Origin: JAUQQI01 sp042408785
Lineage (GTDB): Bacteria > Chloroflexota > Dehalococcoidia > JAUQQI01
Reading direction: 5' to 3'
Assembly (NCBI GenBank): GCA_042408785.1
Contig: JBHOQU010000006.1
Location: forward strand, 1-62,713
DNA: 62,713 bases
In this document: positions 22,025 to 30,053 of the stretch, in pieces
How the letters are laid out: the number at the start of each line of letters is the position of its first letter
Position numbering within the stretch: the stretch's first letter is position 1
Made by a program: the position numbers and the translations under genes
The notes under the pieces: model-generated
Databases searched by the model: none
What the model was told of the DNA's origin: nothing
Seen by the model: only the letters and a program-made list of their open reading frames with translations

Positions 22025-23923
22025 ATGGCACTCTGGCGACGCTTGGCCGGCCGGGTCGGACTGGCCATTGGCTCGGCCGCCCGGCAGATTCGCCACCCGG
22101 CCCTCCACCTCCGGCAGGTGGAGAAGGTCTTAACCCTCTTTGCGGCCGGCTTTTCGGGCCTGGACCTGGGGATAAAGCCGTTTCGGCCGAAGCCCGGCCC
22201 CAGCGCCTACACCGATACCGCCACCATCTATCTGCCGGAAACGGTGGCCGAATTTCCGGACCCCGACCTCAACTTCGGCCTCTACAAGCTGATGGTCGCC
22301 TACCAGTGCGCCCTGATCCGGTACGGCACCCTGGAGTTCGACGGCTTTTTCGACGGGTTCGACGAGCCCGAACTGGCCCTCGACCTTTACACCATCCTGG
22401 AGCACCGGCGGGTCGAGGCCAGGCTGCTGCGGGATTACCGGGGCCTGCGGGGCCTGGTGGAGACCCTGCGGGCCGACGCCGCCCGGAAGCGTCCGGGCCT
22501 CAAGGGCCTCAGCCCGAAGCAGCAGGCGGTCGAGGCCCTCGTCCGGGCCGGCCTTAACCTGGAGGCGGACGGCCTCAGCCGGGCCGCCGCGGCCGTCTGG
22601 GAGCGGGCCCGCCGGGTCCTGGCCCAGGCCTCAGACCCGGAGGCCCTGGCCGTGCACACCCAGGCCCTGACCCGGTTTCTCTACGGGGAGGTCGCCGCCC
22701 TCCCCGGCCGGTACGAGCGGGTCCGGCCCGTCCACTACCGGGGCGAGATCCGCCCGGACCGGGTGGCCGATACCCGGCGGGCCCGCCAGCAGCCGCCCCA
22801 GCCGGCCGCCGTCCACCTGGCGCCTGACCTGGGCCAGTTTGAGGTCAAAACCCCCTTCCACCGCACCCGGCCGGTGGACCACCTGGTCGTCCGGCCCGAA
22901 CGGGTCCTGGTCCGGCCGGACCGGCGGGAACGGGGTGCGCTGGCCCCTGACGCCTCCGACCACGTGGTCATCACTGACCTGGCCATTCCCGAGCAGATAA
23001 GCCACGTGACCCTGACCGAAGCCGACCGGCAGGGGGCCGTGCTGTACCCCGAATGGCATCATCAGCTCCAGACCTACCTGCCCGAATGGTGTGCCCTCCG
23101 GGACCGGCCCCTGCCTAAAGGCCGGTCCCAGTACGTGGAGGAGGTGCTGGCCCGCTACCACGGCCTGGCCGTGACCCTAAGGCGGCAGTTCGAGGCCCTG
23201 CGCCAGGACCCCAAAAAGCTCCGGCGCCAGCCGGAAGGGGAGGAGGTGGACGTGGACGCGGTGGTGGAGGCCCTGGCCGATTTGCGGGCCGGCCTCAGCC
23301 CCCGGGAAAACTGGTACGCCACCAAGCGGACCCGGCGCCGGGATATCGCCGTGGCCTTCCTGGTGGACCTGAGCGGCTCCACCGGCGGCTGGCTGCCCAA
23401 CGGCCGGCGGATAATCGACGTGGAGAAGGAGGCGCTAATCCTCCTCTGCGAGGCCCTCCAGGTCCTGGACGACCGCTACGCCATCTTCGGTTTCACCAGC
23501 TCGACCCGCCGGCAGTGCGACTTTTTCACCGTCAAAGGCTTCAACGAAACCTACGACGAGACCGTGAAGGCCCGCCTGGCAGGCCTGGACACCTTCAGCT
23601 ACACCCGGATGGGGCCGGCCATCCGCCACGCCACCCGTCTCCTGGCAGCCCTGGACGCCAAGGTCCGGCTTCTGCTCCTGATAACCGACGGCAAGCCCAA
23701 CGATTTCGACGGCTACACCGGGGCCTACGCCGTCGAAGACACCCGCCAGGCCCTTCTGGAAGCGGCCCAGGCCCAGGTGCGCACCTTCTGCCTCACCATC
23801 GACAGCCAGGGCCGCCAGTACATGCCCTGGATGTTCGGAGAGGGCCGCTACACGGTGGTGGACAACGTGGCCACCCTGCCCCTCCGCCTGCCGAACCTCT
23901 ACCGGGTCCTCACCAGCGCCTGA
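22025..23923 (+). CDS. CbbO/NorD-like von Willebrand factor A domain protein
   Basis: This 632-residue protein is the partner type of CbbQ/NorQ ATPases. Its long N-terminal helical region is followed by a basic Pro/Arg-rich middle (about 240-310). The C-terminal VWA domain has an intact metal-ion-dependent adhesion motif DLSGST (D448, S450, S452) and the downstream TRMGPAIRHA threonine and ITDGKPNDFDGY aspartate. The ATG follows the ATPase stop by four bases. Together they form an ATPase-activator pair acting on an unidentified target. Confidence 0.88.
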   Translation: MALWRRLAGRVGLAIGSAARQIRHPALHLRQVEKVLTLFAAGFSGLDLGIKPFRPKPGPSAYTDTATIYLPETVAEFPDPDLNFGLYKLMVAYQCALIRYGTLEFDGFFDGFDEPELALDLYTILEHRRVEARLLRDYRGLRGLVETLRADAARKRPGLKGLSPKQQAVEALVRAGLNLEADGLSRAAAAVWERARRVLAQASDPEALAVHTQALTRFLYGEVAALPGRYERVRPVHYRGEIRPDRVADTRRARQQPPQPAAVHLAPDLGQFEVKTPFHRTRPVDHLVVRPERVLVRPDRRERGALAPDASDHVVITDLAIPEQISHVTLTEADRQGAVLYPEWHHQLQTYLPEWCALRDRPLPKGRSQYVEEVLARYHGLAVTLRRQFEALRQDPKKLRRQPEGEEVDVDAVVEALADLRAGLSPRENWYATKRTRRRDIAVAFLVDLSGSTGGWLPNGRRIIDVEKEALILLCEALQVLDDRYAIFGFTSSTRRQCDFFTVKGFNETYDETVKARLAGLDTFSYTRMGPAIRHATRLLAALDAKVRLLLLITDGKPNDFDGYTGAYAVEDTRQALLEAAQAQVRTFCLTIDSQGRQYMPWMFGEGRYTVVDNVATLPLRLPNLYRVLTSA

Positions 23924-23930
23924 CCGCCCG

Positions 23931-24980
23931 CTACCACTGGGTTATGACCGTGAACCCGGTGGTGCCGAACTCGGTCATGGCCTGGAGGACCGAGCTGGCA
24001 TCCTCCACCCGAACGGTGCGGGTCACCAGCCGTTTCGGGTCGAGCTTACCGGCCGCCACCAGGTTCAGCAGGCCGGGATAGCTGGTAATCGGGCAGCCGA
24101 AACTGGGGATAAAGCTCACCTCTTGGAAGACCATGGCGTCAACCGGGACCGGAATCATACCCTTCTCCTGCTGGCCCGTCAGGCCCACCTGAATGTGGCG
24201 GCCGCCTTTCCGGACCGAGAGCACCGACGGAACGGCCGTATTTACCGACCCGAGGGCATCCAGGCTGACGTGGGCCCCGCCGTTGGTTATCTGCTTTATC
24301 CGCTTAACCACCTCGCCGGCGGCGTTAACGGTTTCCGCCGCGCCTTCAGCCCGGGCCAGCCTGAGCTTCTCCTCGCTGATGTCCACGGCAATGACCTGGG
24401 CGCCCAGGGCGCTGGCGATCTGAACGGCCGAGAGGCCCACGCCCCCAACCCCGAAGACGGCAACCCACTCCCCCGGCCGCAGGGCCGCCCGGTCGACCAG
24501 GGCGTGGTAGGCGGTCATGTACCGGCAGCCGAGGGCGGCGGCCGTGGCAAAGTCGACGCTATCGGGCAGTTTGATCAGGTTCACGTCGGCGTTGGGCACC
24601 AGCACCCGCTCCCCGTAGCCCCCGTCCAGGTGGAAGCCGATGGCCCCGTAGGCCAGGCAGAGGTTGGACCGGCCCCCGTAGCAGTATTCGCACCGCCCGC
24701 AGGCCAGGTGGAACGGGACCGTTACCCGGTCGCCGGCCTTGAAAGCCCGGACCTGATCGCCGACGGCTTCGACGACGCCCCCGAACTCGTGGCCGAGAAC
24801 CCGGGGCAGGCTGAGCTGGACGCCAGCCCAAGTCCAATCGCCCTGCCAGGCGTGCCAGTCGCTCCGGCAGATGCCGCACGCCTCCACCCGGACCACGGCG
24901 TCGTTGGGACCGGGGCGGGGGTCGGGAAGACTGCGAATTTCGAGGGGCTCCCGGAACTGAACCAAAACCGCGGCCTTCAC
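23931..24980 (-). CDS. Zinc-dependent alcohol dehydrogenase
   Basis: This 349-residue MDR enzyme has CGICRSDWHAWQGDW, GHEFGGVVEAVGD, structural cysteines CGRCEYCYGGRSNLC and the NAD-binding FGVGGVGLSAVQ. Its sequence is closest in feel to NAD-dependent alcohol dehydrogenases of the AdhA/ADH-like group. The GTG at 24980 follows the strong site AAAGGAGGTG by six bases; the open frame continues upstream, but without a better start. It ends eight bases from the convergent VWA gene. The substrate is unknown. Confidence 0.88.
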   Translation of the reverse strand: MKAAVLVQFREPLEIRSLPDPRPGPNDAVVRVEACGICRSDWHAWQGDWTWAGVQLSLPRVLGHEFGGVVEAVGDQVRAFKAGDRVTVPFHLACGRCEYCYGGRSNLCLAYGAIGFHLDGGYGERVLVPNADVNLIKLPDSVDFATAAALGCRYMTAYHALVDRAALRPGEWVAVFGVGGVGLSAVQIASALGAQVIAVDISEEKLRLARAEGAAETVNAAGEVVKRIKQITNGGAHVSLDALGSVNTAVPSVLSVRKGGRHIQVGLTGQQEKGMIPVPVDAMVFQEVSFIPSFGCPITSYPGLLNLVAAGKLDPKRLVTRTVRVEDASSVLQAMTEFGTTGFTVITQW

Positions 24981-25166
24981 CGGCACACCTCCTTTGCGAA
25001 CTGTCCGGGCGATCATACCACCGGCCCGGGCAGGCCGGCAACCGCTGAGCGTCCCCAGTAGGCACCGCCGGAAGGCCCCGCGTGGCCGGGGCAGTCGAAG
25101 GGGATGCGGCGTGTTGCGCCCACCAAAAAGTAGATCAGTACCTGGCAAATCGGCCCGCCGGATGCC

Positions 25167-25172
25167 TATAAT
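25167..25172 (+). promoter_or_regulatory. -10 box of the TIG lipoprotein gene, leaderless geometry
   Basis: TATAAT ends eight bases before the ATG at 25181, with a poor -35 match (TGGCAA about 18 bases upstream) and no ribosome-binding site. The mRNA probably starts at or next to the start codon. Confidence 0.6.
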
Positions 25173-25180
25173 CCACCGAC

Positions 25181-26191
25181 ATGGGCCGTTCACCTGCGCT
25201 TCCGGCGCTGGTGGCGCTGGCACTCGCGGCCGCCGGCTGCCTTCAGTTCGTCGCCGTCGAACCCCCGCCGGGGCCGGCGCCCGGGTTGACACCGCTGGTG
25301 GTCCTGCCCAGCCCGACCGCAACCCCGCCGGCGCCCAGCCCCACCCCAACCGTCTTCGTGCCCGTGGTTCCGACGCCGACACCGACGCCGGTGCCCGCGG
25401 AGACCCCAGCCCCGCCCCAGCCCCCGGCACCACCGGCCGCCCCGGCCCCGCAACCGCCGGCTCCGGCCACGCCTACTCCGGTGCCTGTCGAGACCCCAAC
25501 CCCCGAGGCGCCGACCCCAACCCCGTTGCCCACCCTGACCCCCAGCCCGACGCCGACCCTAACCCCCACGCCCACCCCCACCCCGGCCGGCTGCGCCGGC
25601 GATGAAACCTTCGCCATAACCCCGCTGAACCCCCGGGCGGGCGACACCATAACCGTGACGGTCAGTTCGGCCCGGGCCCACACCAACGTCGCCCTCCAGA
25701 GCGAAATCCAGCTTCAGTTTCTGGGGGCCGAATCCACGGGCACCGGCTACCGCTGGCGCTGGAGCGGAACCGTGACCCAGTCGGGCCGGTATAATTTTAC
25801 GTTTTATGTCAACTTTAACCAGCCGTGTCTTACGGCGACGGTGGACGTCCTGGCCCCTGCCACGCCGACCCCAACCCCGAGCCCCACGCCCCTGCCGGCG
25901 GGCCAGCCCGGCGCGGCCGCCCCGATGATCCGTGCCATTTCGCCCACTTCGGGCACGTTGGGAACGTCCGTAACCCTGACCGGGGCCAACTTCGGGGCAT
26001 CCCGTGGGAACTCCTTCGTCACCTTCGGCGGGGTTCAGGCCTCGGAGTATACGGCCTGGCAGGATAATAGCATCGTCGTTACCGTGCCGGGCGGGGTGCG
26101 GACGGGGGATGCCGTGGTGGAAGTGGTCGTCTGGGTGCGGAAGGACGGCCAGCTCCTCAAGAGCAATTCCGTCTACTTCCGGGTCAGGTAA
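25181..26191 (+). CDS. Secreted TIG/IPT-domain lipoprotein with Pro/Thr-rich linkers
   Basis: This 336-residue protein begins with a lipoprotein signal (ALVALALAAAGC, lipobox Cys about residue 20). About 110 residues of PT-rich low-complexity linker follow, then a globular domain with two cysteines (CAGDETFAITPL ... NQPCLTATV) that may form a disulfide. After a short second PT linker comes a C-terminal IPT/TIG immunoglobulin-like domain (ISPTSGTLGTSVTLTGANFG). It is surface-exposed and probably structural or adhesive. It lies 19 bases upstream of the cNMP-MinD fusion and may be co-transcribed with it. PT-rich linkers of this kind are frequent in Chloroflexota. Confidence 0.85.
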   Translation: MGRSPALPALVALALAAAGCLQFVAVEPPPGPAPGLTPLVVLPSPTATPPAPSPTPTVFVPVVPTPTPTPVPAETPAPPQPPAPPAAPAPQPPAPATPTPVPVETPTPEAPTPTPLPTLTPSPTPTLTPTPTPTPAGCAGDETFAITPLNPRAGDTITVTVSSARAHTNVALQSEIQLQFLGAESTGTGYRWRWSGTVTQSGRYNFTFYVNFNQPCLTATVDVLAPATPTPTPSPTPLPAGQPGAAAPMIRAISPTSGTLGTSVTLTGANFGASRGNSFVTFGGVQASEYTAWQDNSIVVTVPGGVRTGDAVVEVVVWVRKDGQLLKSNSVYFRVR

Positions 26192-26210
26192 ACCGGGGGA
26201 GGTTCAGCCG

Positions 26211-27941
26211 ATGGCAAGGTACATTGACATTTTGAGGTCCGTAAGCATCTTCGCCGGCCTCTCCGACGACGAGCTGGAGCAGATCGGCGAGTATATTACG
26301 GAGCAGGACCTGCCCAGGGGGGCGGTCCTTTACGAGCAGGGTGAGCCCGGCGACGCCCTCTACATTGTCCGGGCCGGCCGACTCAAGGCCGCCGTCCCGG
26401 ATGCCGCCGGCCGGGAGCGGGTGCTGGCGCTGTACGGGCCGGGCGACTTCTTCGGCGAGCTGGGGCTCATAACCTCCCAGCCTCGCACCGCAACCGTAAC
26501 CGCCGTCACCGACTGCAGCCTGCTGGTCCTCAAACGGGAGGACTTCGAAAAGTTCCTGGCCAACAACCTCCAGGCGATGCGGCGGGTCATCGGGTTCATA
26601 ACCGAGCGGCAGACCATGCCCCCGACGGTCACCGTACGCCAGACCGAGGAACGCCGGACGGTCGAGCTGGGGAAAGTGCTGGCCGTCTTCAGCCCCAAGG
26701 GCGGGGTCGGCCGGACCACCATCGCCGTGAACCTGGCCCTGGGTATCGCCCAGCTCAGCGACCGGCGGGTGGTGCTGGTGGACGGCAACCTCACCTTTGG
26801 GGACGTCGCCGTCATGCTCAACCTGCCCCTGACCCGCACCATATCCGACCTGGTCCCTTACGCCAACCGGCTCGACGAGGACCTGCTGGACACCATCCTG
26901 GCCACCCACCCCAGCAAGTTGCGGGTGCTGCTGGCTCCCCCAAAGCCCGAGCTGGCGGACCTGGTGACCCCCGAGCACATGAGCCTGATCCTGGCGCGCC
27001 TTCGGGAGCTGTTCGATTACGTGGTTGTCGACACGATGATAACCCTTAACGACGTCACCCTGGCCATCCTGGACGCCGCCGACAAGGTGCTGGTGGTTAC
27101 CACCCCCGAAATACCGGCCATTAAAAACGTGCGGACTTTTCTGGATACGGCCGCCGCTCTGGGCTACCCCCCGGATAAAATCGAGCTTATCCTGAACCGG
27201 GCGGACGCCTCGCCCGGAATCGACGTGGCCGAAATCGAAGCCACCCTCGGCCGGCGGTTTGCCGGCCGGATAAACAGCGGCGGCCTCCGGGTCGTGGAGG
27301 CCGCCAACCGGGGCACCCCTGTGGTCGTGGGGGACCCGGGGGGAGAGGTCGCCCAGGGGATTTACAACCTGGTCAAGGCCCTCGTTCCCGAGGCCACCCG
27401 CACCCCGCCCCCGCCGGCCCGGACGCGGGCGCGCCGGGCGCCCACCGAAGCCCCCCTCATCCCCGACGTCGAGGACCTGGTCCTGGGCTGGGGCTTTACG
27501 GCGGTCACCACCGTGATGCCGGCCTTCGTGGGCGCCCTTTTGGGCCTAATGCTTACGATGGTGCAGGTGATCCCCCCTGAATCGGGGTTCGCCAACACCC
27601 TGGTCAACCTGGGACTCTGGGTCGGGGTGTTGGCCGGGTCCTTTCTGCTGGTGATGTCCCGGGGGCCGGAAAACATCACCCTGGCGGCCGGCGCCCTCGT
27701 CGGGCTGGGCTACGGGGCGCTGGTGGGAATGTCGGTGCTGGCGGTGCGGATGGCCGCGGGGGTTACGGTGGCCAACTACCCCCTCGCCCTGATCCCGGCG
27801 ATGCTGTTTTATGCCCTGCTGGGCGCCGCGGGTGCGGCTCTGGGCTGGGCGGCCCGCGGCCGCCGGCCAGCCCTGCGGGTGCGGCAGCCCCCGGCTTCGC
27901 CCACGGGCGCCGAGGTGGGGCCGCGCGCGGCAGGCGGGTAG
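26211..27941 (+). CDS. Fusion protein: cyclic-nucleotide-binding domain, MinD/CpaE-like ATPase, four membrane segments
   Basis: Residues 1-135 form a CRP-like cNMP-binding domain (GEPGDALYIVRAGRLK, FFGELGLITSQPRTATV). Residues 155-395 are a MinD/ParA-type ATPase of the CpaE/TadZ group with VFSPKGGVGRTT, where the P-loop Lys of the usual GKT is Arg168. A Pro/Arg-rich linker (395-415) leads to four hydrophobic segments between 428 and 548. CpaE/TadZ proteins place pilus or secretion machines, so this may be a second-messenger-controlled, membrane-bound positioning protein; that is inference. GGGGGAGG precedes the ATG. No tad pilus genes are in the window. Confidence 0.88.
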   Translation: MARYIDILRSVSIFAGLSDDELEQIGEYITEQDLPRGAVLYEQGEPGDALYIVRAGRLKAAVPDAAGRERVLALYGPGDFFGELGLITSQPRTATVTAVTDCSLLVLKREDFEKFLANNLQAMRRVIGFITERQTMPPTVTVRQTEERRTVELGKVLAVFSPKGGVGRTTIAVNLALGIAQLSDRRVVLVDGNLTFGDVAVMLNLPLTRTISDLVPYANRLDEDLLDTILATHPSKLRVLLAPPKPELADLVTPEHMSLILARLRELFDYVVVDTMITLNDVTLAILDAADKVLVVTTPEIPAIKNVRTFLDTAAALGYPPDKIELILNRADASPGIDVAEIEATLGRRFAGRINSGGLRVVEAANRGTPVVVGDPGGEVAQGIYNLVKALVPEATRTPPPPARTRARRAPTEAPLIPDVEDLVLGWGFTAVTTVMPAFVGALLGLMLTMVQVIPPESGFANTLVNLGLWVGVLAGSFLLVMSRGPENITLAAGALVGLGYGALVGMSVLAVRMAAGVTVANYPLALIPAMLFYALLGAAGAALGWAARGRRPALRVRQPPASPTGAEVGPRAAGG

Positions 27942-27944
27942 GCT

Positions 27945-27980
27945 AAAAAAGGGAGATCCCGGAAGCTTCCGGGACCTCCC
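27945..27980. terminator. Strong hairpin terminator, best oriented for minus-strand transcripts
   Basis: The stem GGGAG-a-TCCCGGAAG with its mirror (27951-27980, containing an 18-base perfect palindrome) is flanked on the left by six A residues. Read on the minus strand this gives a hairpin followed by TTTTTT. It can also end the plus-strand fusion gene, whose stop lies nine bases before it, but there the T-run is distant. Confidence 0.75.
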
Positions 27981-28139
27981 TGGGCCCGTTTTGCGAGGAG
28001 TCTAAGTTACCCGGCCGGATTTGTCGGCTCGGCGGCCGACTCCGCTGGGCAACAGCCCCATGCCCTTCGGCCCGGCACCTTAGACGGTCCCCGTCGCCCC
28101 GCCGGGCCCGGCGGAGCGAAACCTGTCCACCTGGCGCAC
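27981..28139. other. Non-coding stretch between terminator and mobile repeat
   Basis: No gene is recognisable. It contains GC-rich self-complementary segments (for example around 28095-28118) and on the minus strand lies between the mobile repeat and the terminator at 27945-27980, so it may be the tail of a transcript from the repeat. Confidence 0.5.
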
Positions 28140-28421
28140 CCGTTCTGCAACTCATGGACAAATGTCTCACGACACCGTCCCGGCTGCTTCCTGCTTCATC
28201 GACCCGTGGCTCGTAGACCGGGCGCCAAAGGCACCTTCGGCGCCCGTTCCGCCGCCAGAGGGGTCTCCACAGGCGTAACTTCCCGCAGAACTTGCGGTAG
28301 GGCCCGTAAGGTGGGCCGGTCCCAGGCTGCCGTGGCTCTTGGCAACCAAACTTGACATAAGCTGTTTCACAGCTTATGTCAAGTTTGTCCATAACCTGGT
28401 GAGCAGTTCTCAACCCCCCAC
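28140..28421 (-). repeat. Short copy (A) of a TnpB-associated mobile repeat
   Basis: Read on the minus strand, this 282-base element begins with a 23-base end that matches the end of the longer copy at 51536 (two differences). It then has a perfect 18-bp hairpin and a region of about 160 bases closely matching 51949-52099. Shared blocks include CCTACCGCAAGTTCTGCGGG and CTGGCGGCGGAACGGGCGCC. It lacks the TnpB remnant of the longer copy and has no coding potential, so it looks like a non-autonomous (MITE-like) derivative. Confidence 0.8.
28348..28386. repeat. Perfect 18-bp inverted repeat hairpin
   Basis: The arms AAACTTGACATAAGCTGT and its exact complement are separated by only three bases (TTC). 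The outer arm sequence ACTTGACATAA recurs in the hairpins of the second repeat copy at 51844-51934. Confidence 0.92.
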
Positions 28422-28719
28422 ATCAACCGGCTCATCTGCCGCCTCCGGGAACCCCTTTCAGGAGGTTCCGACTTCTTATACCGCAAAAATCCGCTCCTGT
28501 CAATACCGGCGGACCCCCGAGCAGGGCTTTCCGGTTCTGACGTTAGGGTGCGGAAGCCAGCCCGTCCCAGGGGCGCACGGCCGTGCTTCTCGACAACTAA
28601 AGTAGCCGTTGACCGATGGCAGTTTTACAGACAGCCCGAAACTTCCCTGGATTCAAGCCTGCCGGCCGCTCGTGTTGCCTTGTGCGCCGGGGAGCCCCGG
28701 TGTTAACATTCCTACGGAT
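28422..28719. other. Non-coding intergenic stretch before tRNA-Ala
   Basis: No gene was seen. Bases 28520-28590 resemble 31452-31520 (shared pattern CAGGGCTT-CC-GTT-TG) and include GGGGCGCACGGCCGTGC, half of a palindrome of the type GGGGCGCACGGCCGTGCGCCCC. This suggests a degenerate intergenic repeat. Confidence 0.45.
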
Positions 28720-28792
28720 GGGGCCGTAGCTCAGCTGGGAGAGCGTCCGGTTTGCACCCGGGAGGTCGGGGGTTCGAGTCCCCTCGGCTCCA
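28720..28792 (+). tRNA. tRNA-Ala (anticodon TGC)
   Basis: A complete 73-base cloverleaf: acceptor GGGGCCG/CGGCTCC, anticodon loop TTTGCAC, T-arm CGGGG-GTTCGAG-type loop. The G3-U70 pair that marks alanine tRNAs is present. CCA is not encoded; the discriminator A is followed directly by the terminator stem. A weak extended -10 (TGTTAACAT) lies upstream. Confidence 0.97.
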
Positions 28793-28822
28793 CCGAGCGC
28801 CCCGCCCGCTCGGGGTGTTTTT
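28793..28822 (+). terminator. Terminator of tRNA-Ala
   Basis: The stem CCGAGCG / CGCTCGG (seven-base loop) is followed by GGTGTTTTT. It begins at the base after the tRNA discriminator. Confidence 0.85.
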
Positions 28823-28850
28823 AATTATCCCGACCCAGGAGGCTTACACG

Positions 28851-30038
28851 ATGGCACTCCCCCTCGAAGGGGTCCGCGTGGTCGACCTTAGCCGGGTCCT
28901 TGCCGGGCCGTACTGTACCATGATGCTGGGGGACATGGGGGCCGACGTAATCAAGGTGGAGGTGCCGGGCCGGGGGGATGACTCCCGGGCCTGGGGCCCC
29001 CCGTGGGCGGGCACCGAGAGCGCTTACTTCCTCTCGGCTAACCGCAACAAGCGCAGTATCACTTTGAATTTCCGGACGGAGGGCGGCCGGCGGGTGCTCC
29101 TCGGGCTGGTTCGCCGGGCAGACGTCCTGGTGGAGAACTTCATCCCGGGCACCCTGGACCGCCTGGGCCTGGGCTACGAGCACCTTAAGGAGGTGAACCC
29201 CGGCCTTATTTACTGCTCGATAAGCGGCTACGGCTACGACGGTCCCTACGCCACCAGGCCGGGCTACGACTTCATCGCCCAGGCCGAGGGGGGCATCATG
29301 AGCGTCACCGGTGAGCCGGAAGGCCCGCCGATGAAGGTAGGGGTGGCCATCGCCGACATCACCACCGGCATGTTTGCGGCCGCCGCCATTCTGGCCGCCC
29401 TGCGCCACCGGGACCGCACCGGCCGGGGCCAGCGGGTAGAGGTTTCCCTCCTGGAGTCGGTGGTGGGGTGGCTGGCCAACGTGGCCAGCAACTACCTGGT
29501 CTCAGGCGAGGTTCCCCGGCGCTACGGCAATGCCCACCCGAACGTGGTCCCCTACCAGGCCTTCGCCACGGCCGACGGGTGGGTGGCCATCGGGGTCGGC
29601 AACGACGCCCAGTTTCGCCGCTTCTGCGAGGTTATCGGCCGGCCGGAGCTGGCCGAAGACCCCCGCTTCAGGACCAACAGCGACCGGGTGGTAAACCGGG
29701 AGGTGCTTATCCCCATCCTCGAAGAGGTCTTCAAGACCCGGACCACGGCCGAGTGGATCGAGGCACTGGTGGCCGCCGACCTGCCCTGCGGCCCCATCAA
29801 CACCGTTGATAAGGTTTTCCGGCACCCCCAGGTGCTCCACCGCCGGATGCTGGAGGAGGTGGACCACCCGACGGCGGGCCGGATCAGGCTGGTGGGGATC
29901 CCCTACAAGTTTTCGGAGACCCCCCTGTCCATTCGCCGCCACCCGCCAACCCTGGGGGAGCACACTGAGGAGGTTCTGCGAGAACTCGGCTACTCCGAGG
30001 CCGAAATCGCCGCCCTCAGGGCCGAGGGGGCCGTCTGA
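28851..30038 (+). CDS. Family III CoA-transferase (CaiB/BaiF/formyl-CoA transferase type)
   Basis: This 395-residue enzyme moves CoA between an acyl-CoA and a free carboxylic acid. The N-terminal LEGVRVVDLSRVLAGPYCTM and the GADVIKVE motif are family marks. The catalytic aspartate falls at residue 169 in VGVAIADITTGM, the same number as in formyl-CoA transferase. The start at 28851 follows CCAGGAGG; the open frame extends back into the tRNA and was not used. It stands alone between tRNA-Ala and convergent dnaN. The acyl substrate is unknown. Confidence 0.9.
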   Translation: MALPLEGVRVVDLSRVLAGPYCTMMLGDMGADVIKVEVPGRGDDSRAWGPPWAGTESAYFLSANRNKRSITLNFRTEGGRRVLLGLVRRADVLVENFIPGTLDRLGLGYEHLKEVNPGLIYCSISGYGYDGPYATRPGYDFIAQAEGGIMSVTGEPEGPPMKVGVAIADITTGMFAAAAILAALRHRDRTGRGQRVEVSLLESVVGWLANVASNYLVSGEVPRRYGNAHPNVVPYQAFATADGWVAIGVGNDAQFRRFCEVIGRPELAEDPRFRTNSDRVVNREVLIPILEEVFKTRTTAEWIEALVAADLPCGPINTVDKVFRHPQVLHRRMLEEVDHPTAGRIRLVGIPYKFSETPLSIRRHPPTLGEHTEEVLRELGYSEAEIAALRAEGAV

Positions 30039-30053
30039 CGGGTCCGGCCCCGA

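Noticed and set aside
25300..25600. Short tandem-like repeats resembling a CRISPR or microsatellite
   Set aside because: They are in-frame Pro/Thr codons of a secreted linker, without regular spacers.
28150..28200. GGAAGCAGCC in the repeat tail as a bacterial SRP RNA core
   Set aside because: The flanking sequence does not give the conserved SRP loop or long hairpin, and the same block recurs in the mobile repeat at 52045.
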